From: Mnemiopsis leidyi
Lineage: Eukaryota; Ctenophora; Tentaculata; Lobata; Bolinopsidae
NCBI GenBank assembly: GCA_000226015.1
Contig: JH153013.1
Span: 81,527-105,199, forward strand
Reading direction: 5' to 3'
DNA length: 23,673 bases
Both the position numbers and the translations under genes were made by a program. The notes beneath the pieces were generated by a model. The model was not told the origin of the DNA. It saw nothing but the letters and a program-made list of their open reading frames with translations, and did not search any database. Positions 18,783 through 23,673 of the stretch are shown one piece after another (position 1 is the first letter of the stretch; the number at the start of each line of letters is the position of its first letter).

Positions 18783-21700
18783 CTAAAGTTCATCATGCCC
18801 AGCACTGTCTTCGTTGCTCGGCATAAACATAACAGCTTCAGCCGGTCTCCATAGCGACGCGTCGGAAATTGTTCCGTGTGCTGCGGGAAAGGTAGTGTGA
18901 ATCAGAGATATAAATCGTTGTAATGATCTCAAGGTAGAAAGGGCAGACAAAGACGTGCTAACAGCTATTATTCCAAGAAAGGAGAATTTATCATATAGTT
19001 CTGTAGAGTAAGATATGTCGCATTGTATATTCGTACATTTAGAAATACAATGTTAAGTCCTACAGTCAAGGTCGTATGTTTTTATTTTCGACATAATATC
19101 ACGGCATAATATCACGATTATCGAAAAGTGGCTAGAGATAACAAGGGTGGCACAACTATATTACTTAGCATTGCAGAATGTAGATCTTACAAGGCAGAAA
19201 TAAATTGCAACCAAGTTATGTTGTTACTTGTTCTACACGGTCAGAGATAAAAGCAAACATACATACATACATACATACATACATACATACATACATACAT
19301 ACATACATACATACATACAAAGACAAAAGCGAAACCGAAAGTACAACGACCGTACCGGTAATCTCATACTGTCCAGCTATAGGTCTACCGTAAGTTCCCC
19401 CAGGGACAGTCAGGTATTTGCTGGTTATCACGTGACGTAGTCTCACTGCCGAGCTCTTGTACCACAGGTCGGAGGAGCACACTACTTGCCAGTTGTCACC
19501 CTCGTCACCTTTACCGTTCTCTCCGAATGCCGACACCTGCAGTGGGTGACAAAATGGTAAGGCTAATTTTCTTCTAACCAAAGTCAACAGATTTTTTAAA
19601 CAAAATGCCCAATCCATCTTGTGACCGTGAGGAAAATCTTGGAACCTAAGCCCTCCCCCATTAAGAAGTTAGTACCTACACTCATCTTCGCAGTACACAT
19701 GCTTATATATAATACTAGAAGCTTTATCATTGTAGGTCCTCTCATAGTGGAAATAACACATGCCATTTTCAAAAATTTTACCTTTCAACATTATGTGTCA
19801 AATAAGAAAAGTTTGAGCTGAAAAGAGTATTATTGCGTGTTAGGTAAATCCTTACCTTGGGAAAAGTTTTTTTCACTAATATAAGCTAGGGGTTAAAAAA
19901 CCCTAGAAGTTGACGTTATTTTGCGTTCTGTGGCCTGCTCGCTTCGCTTGCAAAAGTTCATGCCTCGATCCCATCCCACAATGGCACACGTGGTAAAGTT
20001 GGCAAAAGTAAGCCTGCCGCAGGCGAAAATTTTGAATCTAAGATAGCTCAGAAGCAATTTGGCACTAGAGTTTGATTTTGCAAGAAAGATTCGATATGTT
20101 TTAAACACATCCAATTTTGGACACCAGTAGGCAGTTCTTATAATTCAAAAATGATAAAATTCTCGCTCTATGAACAAGTCTGCTGCAGGCAAAAATTTTG
20201 AGAGTTTGGTGAAATTTAAATAGCTCAGAAGCAATTTGGCAATGGAGTTAGACTCAGCTAGAAATATGTTAAGTTCTGTAAGTCCTGAGCCATATCCCGA
20301 ATTTTATGGTTGTAGATAGCAATCTAATATTATACATAGCATTGAGTTTGTACATTATACTTCTGTTGACGCAATAAGGTTATCTTATTTCAGTGTTAAA
20401 AAGGCATGTGCAGGCCAAATTTTATAGTAATGTTGAGCATTCTCAATGATCAGGAGGCAACTTTTGCTTTACAATAAAGTTCAATCCGGATTGATGACCA
20501 GAATGTTGGGAGCCAAATGATACTTCAGAGCATTTATCAATCAGCAAACATGTGCAAATTGGGGAGTATTTTCTAAGTTAGGGAAATTATGTAAGTTAGG
20601 GAATAATGTGCAAATTGGGGAACATTTTCTAAGTTAGGGAGCATTTTCTAAGTTTGGGAGCATTCTCTAAGTTGGAGAATTACGTGTAAATTAAGGAAAA
20701 TTTTCTATGATATAGGGAACATTCTCATATTAAAGAATATGAAGCAAATTAGGGAGCATTTTCTAAGTTGGGAAACATTCTCTATTTAGTGAAGAATAGT
20801 GTGCAAATTATGGAGCATTTTCTAAGCTAGGGAACATTTTCAAAGTGTAAGAGTATGGAGCAAATTAGCAAGCATTTTCTAAGTTAGAGAATAATGTGCA
20901 CATTGGGAACCATTTTCTAAGTAAGGGAACATTCTCTGAATAAGAGAATATAATGCAAATTAGGGAAGATTCTCTAAGTTTAGTAAAAAGTAAGTTTTTG
21001 CCAAAGCAGGGCAACATGTGTCGTGAGAGCATAGTTTGTACGCAAATCCCTAACTTAACTTCAAATTTTCCCTAAGTTGACCAAAATCGCATTTGTTTCT
21101 CAAGGTCTGTAAATCTAAGAATACACTATTTGCACAGCTTTACGCTTCTAATGGACATATGAATCCTCGAACACCAAAAAGGGCATTAATTGAACATGTT
21201 GTTGGTGCAGGGGAATGTATCTGGTTTTAACTTTGATACGATTAAGATTCTAGATTTAATGTTGATGTGGATAACAGGCTTTATTAGAATGATTGAAAGT
21301 ATTTATCTTAAGTTTGATGAGCAAAGTTTAATTACCAAATAATACTCTTTTCCGCTCAAACTTGTCTAATTTGACACATAATGTTAATAGATAAAATTGT
21401 TAACGAGTGAAAAGCCCTTGATTTAGATATGTGTTTTAAGCTTGAGTTCAATCTACGTTTGTATTTGTTTTGATTTGCAGGAGGTCCAGTCTAGTGTAGG
21501 CTGTTTAATGCAGTTCCTTAGTGCAGGTTTTTATCTTTAAGATACATAATTTTCTTACTCATGTTAAGATCATTAACGTTATGATTAACATTTTAAACAA
21601 ATTAAATTGAGTCTACTTTTTAGGTTCGAAAATGGCATGTGTTATTGCTGAAATATCACCACAGTATATACAATAGTCATGTACTGTCTATAGGTTTGTA

Positions 21701-22778
21701 CTCGGTATGACCGGATTTTGGTATGCTAAATGTGGTTGCAAAAGAGTGGACAGCTATAAAATGGCGGACATTAGTGGAAAGGCCTGCCCTATAACATAGT
21801 AGCTGGCTAGCAGAAATGGCGGGTACGCATAGCTAGCAAAAATAGCAGAAAATTCCAATATTGGTGTCCGTGTAGATAGTTGTTGTTAAAACTCTACAAT
21901 TAAACACTAAGAGATGATTAAACGAATAATCACTACCCCTATGTTCTGACCCAAATATATGACACCGTTAAAGAAACGAGAACGTATTTACACAAACAGA
22001 AATAAGTCAACAAGAAAGGACATAACTAGGCTCACGACACAGTGTCGCCCACATTTACGATTTTTCGAGTTTTAGGATCGCGCAGCACTCAGCAGAGTTT
22101 TTGACGCGAAGTTGCCGCCACTAAGTCTGCATGTGATTCTACCTTTCAGTTTCACCTAGTCTTTGTAATTGTAGCGTCAAATTTCATTCAGGATCCAAGC
22201 TCACGCTTGGTAATATGTTTACCAGTCACAGTCAAAACGCAATAGTTTTTAGTTAAACTCTCAGTTAGCCGTTGTTCTTTCTTCATAGCGGCAGATCTAT
22301 AATGACAGGATATTAGTTTACCTCCTGATGGCTGCCTGTAATGGGGGCAGTGAAGGTGTGGGAGTGAAGGTTGCGCCCAGTAGAGAAGTGTTGTAGTCTG
22401 ATTACATCTCCACACTTAATCTCTGCACCGCGCTTACATTCTGGTTTGTTGCTTGCATTCTTTATAACCCAGTAGCTATTTACATCGTCACTATTAGTAA
22501 CACCTGTTGTGAAGGATCAACTCTCAGTATCACTAAAGTTGGTAATGACCACAGAGTTCTTTGGAATTTAACTTTGATATATCAATCTTAATCCAATATT
22601 GCAAAATACCTGTTACAGACTGCTGTCCACTTCCACTTCCATATTTTACTTCATGAGAGTGCAGTCGAACCCCTCTCTGAACATTCTGTAGCTTTATAAC
22701 GCTAGTGCATGTAACCAACTCATTTCCAGTAGCTATCCTTAAGCAAACCAACGAAAAAACTGCCAACCAGATCACCAT
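18783..22778 (-). CDS. SDF2: Stromal cell-derived factor 2 (MIR-domain ER protein)
   Basis: Coding exons (minus): 22778-22610, 22503-22322, 19536-19356 and 18880-18783, with GT-AG introns and matching phases, 209 aa (vertebrate SDF2 is about 211). A signal peptide ('MVIWLAVFSLVCLRIATG') is followed by three MIR repeats: 'RLHSHEVKYGSGSGQQSVTG', 'DDVNSYW', 'GAEIKCGDVIRLQH' with 'TGRNLHSH', then 'EVSAFGENGKGD', 'DNWQVVC' and 'YGRPIAGQYE'. The tail ends HDEL, the signal that returns soluble proteins to the ER. SDF2 works with ERdj3/BiP-type chaperones in ER quality control and the unfolded protein response; the MIR fold is shared with protein O-mannosyltransferases. The usual 'NYWK' of the last exon reads 'ASLWR' here, so that exon is more diverged; length, phase and HDEL support it. 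Intron 2 is 2.8 kb and full of repeats. Confidence 0.95.
19257..19319. repeat. (ACAT)n microsatellite in SDF2 intron 3
   Basis: About 15 copies, beginning 36 bp past the exon 3 donor on the minus strand. Reading frames with HTYI or YVCM repeats on either strand are artefacts of it. Confidence 0.95.
19537..20000. other. SDF2 intron 2, 3' part
   Basis: AT-rich intron sequence beside the exon 3 acceptor (CACTGCAG|GTG). No coding pattern is recognised on either strand. Confidence 0.5.
20008..20480. repeat. Diverged ~175-bp direct repeat, two clear copies and a faint third
   Basis: Copy 1 begins near 20008 ('GCCTGCCGCAGGCGAAAATT'), with 'TAGCTCAGAAGCAATTTGGC' at about 20043. Copy 2 begins near 20180 ('TCTGCTGCAGGCAAAAATTT'), with the same 'TAGCTCAGAAGCAATTTGGC' near 20220. 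A weak third match is 'GTGCAGGCCAAATTTTATAG' near 20407, with 'ATCAGGAGGCAACTTTTG' near 20449. Confidence 0.7.
20550..20995. repeat. Degenerate ~20-bp satellite with higher-order pattern
   Basis: Variants of GGGAACATTTTCTAAGTTA alternate with GAGAATAATGTGCAAATTAG across about 440 bp in SDF2 intron 2. The order looks like a longer unit of two or three 20-mers, heavily mutated. An inverted trace ('TTCCCTAAGTTGACC') lies near 21068. Confidence 0.8.
20996..22321. other. SDF2 intron 2, 5' part, no gene seen
   Basis: AT-rich intron. Near 21757-21835 there are two 'AAATGGCGG' segments and a repeated 'GCTAGCA-AAAT' motif. No exon is supported on either strand. Confidence 0.5.
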
Positions 22779-22787
22779 TTTAGCCTA

Positions 22788-22801
22788 AGAGAGAGAGAGA
22801 G
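22788..22801. repeat. (AG)7 microsatellite just upstream of the SDF2 start
   Basis: AG run about 10 bp 5' of the SDF2 ATG (a CT run on the sense strand), inside the presumed 5' UTR or promoter. Confidence 0.9.
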
Positions 22802-23076
22802 AATTTAGCTAATTTGCAAAAAATAATTAACATTGAAAGTGCAAGGATGTAGGATAAGTATAGAGGTGTGGTTTAATAGGAACTATGGTGCTGCAAACTT
22901 TACAGAGACATTTTCCCATTTTAAAATTGTCAGAATTGCAGGAAATCAGATCTACAGTTCCGAGAAGACTGAAAAAGAAATAGAAGTAGAATCAAACTTT
23001 ATTGGGCAGTACAACGTAATCATATTAGATACATTCAAATCTATATAAGTAATTACTAGCTTCTGGGTTGCTCTGA
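22802..23076. other. Region upstream of SDF2, possible promoter; no firm gene
   Basis: A plus-strand frame without ATG stays open over 22833-23048 ('FTETFSHFKIVRIAGN'). An overlapping ATG frame starts near 22885 (MVLQTLQRHFPILKL) and stops after about 32 codons. Neither is recognised. Confidence 0.4.
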
Positions 23077-23340
23077 ATGATATTATCATCTATAACAAGA
23101 ATTGCGCTTGCTTGGTTAGGTATTAGCTGGGCACTAGGTCTTCGTCTCTCCATTAATAAATCAACCACCATAATAATAATACATGTCAATGCCTGTTTTA
23201 AACTATTTCAACACTACAAATACATTAAATTTATTGAGGAACCCGAGGTGAAAACCAAAGGACCTAACCTCCTCAATAAATGTACTGGTAATATCCCAGG
23301 CAATGTCAAAGGTTATGTAAATGGTCAGAATCATCATTGA
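23077..23340 (+). CDS. Unrecognised 87-codon reading frame
   Basis: ATG at 23077 to TGA. The N-terminus is hydrophobic ('MILSSITRIALAWLGISWAL') and could act as a signal or membrane segment; the C-terminal half is Lys/Asn-rich ('EEPEVKTKGPNLLNK'). No family is recognised. In AT-rich DNA a frame this long can arise by chance. Confidence 0.25.
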   Translation: MILSSITRIALAWLGISWALGLRLSINKSTTIIIIHVNACFKLFQHYKYIKFIEEPEVKTKGPNLLNKCTGNIPGNVKGYVNGQNHH

Positions 23341-23487
23341 AGTCTAAAATTATCAGATATCATCCTCATTGCTCTAACAATCTAATCAATCTCAAGACAT
23401 CTAAAGCTCTTTATTTGGACAAGGTACATTTTTCATTTGTGTTTATCCTGAAGCATAAGTATTTTAACACCTTTTGATTGATTTATC

Positions 23488-23649
23488 ATGTCAAAGGACT
23501 TAGTACTGCGCAAATATACTTTAAGGAACAGTGGTAAGAGTATCAAGTTTGCTGCTGATGGCAGTTCATCAGGAAATACGTGCAAAAACTGCACATTGCT
23601 GTCCCTTGAACTTAATAACTACGTACGCCAGATTGCTTCTCCTTACTAA
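23488..23649 (+). CDS. Unrecognised 53-codon reading frame
   Basis: ATG (23488) to TAA, starting MSKDLVLRKYTLRNSGKS and holding a CKNC pair in the middle ('GNTCKNCTLLSLELNNYV'). Its composition is more protein-like than its surroundings, but there is no family match, and it may be part of a gene continuing to the right. Confidence 0.3.
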   Translation: MSKDLVLRKYTLRNSGKSIKFAADGSSSGNTCKNCTLLSLELNNYVRQIASPY

Positions 23650-23673
23650 GCAGGAGACCATATCCAGTGGCAG

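Noticed and set aside
19205-19617. Reading frames with 'THIHTYIHT' or 'CMYVCMYV' repeats
   Set aside because: Translation of the ACAT microsatellite. Only 19536-19356 on minus is real coding sequence (SDF2 exon 3).

Overview
The window is invertebrate animal nuclear DNA. Its genes are split by many short GT-AG introns, mostly 100-600 bp. It is AT-rich by eye and full of minisatellites, microsatellites, homopolymer G/C runs, MITE-like repeats and a broken LINE piece. No operons, ribosome binding sites, tRNAs or CRISPR arrays were seen. A cnidarian or other non-vertebrate metazoan fits best, but the species cannot be fixed from sequence alone.

Three well-supported genes lie on the minus strand, and I rebuilt their exons by hand from splice sites and reading phase. 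(1) A complete syntaxin-1-like Qa-SNARE gene, 8 coding exons, 7264 down to 4643, 297 aa. (2) A second complete syntaxin-1-like gene with the same exon phases and almost the same exon lengths, 17735 down to 9601, 298 aa. (3) An SDF2 (stromal cell-derived factor 2) gene with MIR repeats, 4 exons, 22778 down to 18783, 209 aa, ending in the ER retention signal HDEL. The syntaxins are a tandem head-to-tail duplicate pair. Two patches of near-identical DNA, one running into an intron, sit in otherwise diverged copies and suggest gene conversion.

The fourth intron of the second syntaxin is 5.3 kb, against 105 bp in its sister. On the opposite strand inside it are two galactose-binding-like (fucolectin/F5-8C-type) modules coded by two symmetric phase 1-1 exons, and a broken reading frame that looks like a CARD death-fold domain. 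The same intron holds two diverged copies of an unknown repeat, each followed at once by a different minisatellite. Between the two syntaxin genes is a possible unreported small two-exon gene (9514 down to 9225, 45 aa).

Layout: 1-480 chimeric LINE fragment; 481-2800 GC-rich, hairpin-dense repeats; 3012-3665 inverted and direct copies of a dispersed repeat also found at 16285-16535; 3711-3904 a 27-bp minisatellite; 4643-7264 syntaxin A; 7265-9600 intergenic with a fold-back element and the small gene; 9601-17735 syntaxin B with nested content; 17736-18782 intergenic; 18783-22778 SDF2, whose long second intron holds a degenerate satellite; 22779-23673 small reading frames of unknown meaning.

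Syntaxins act in membrane fusion in the secretory pathway, and SDF2 acts in ER protein quality control. Their adjacency shows no functional link that I can demonstrate.
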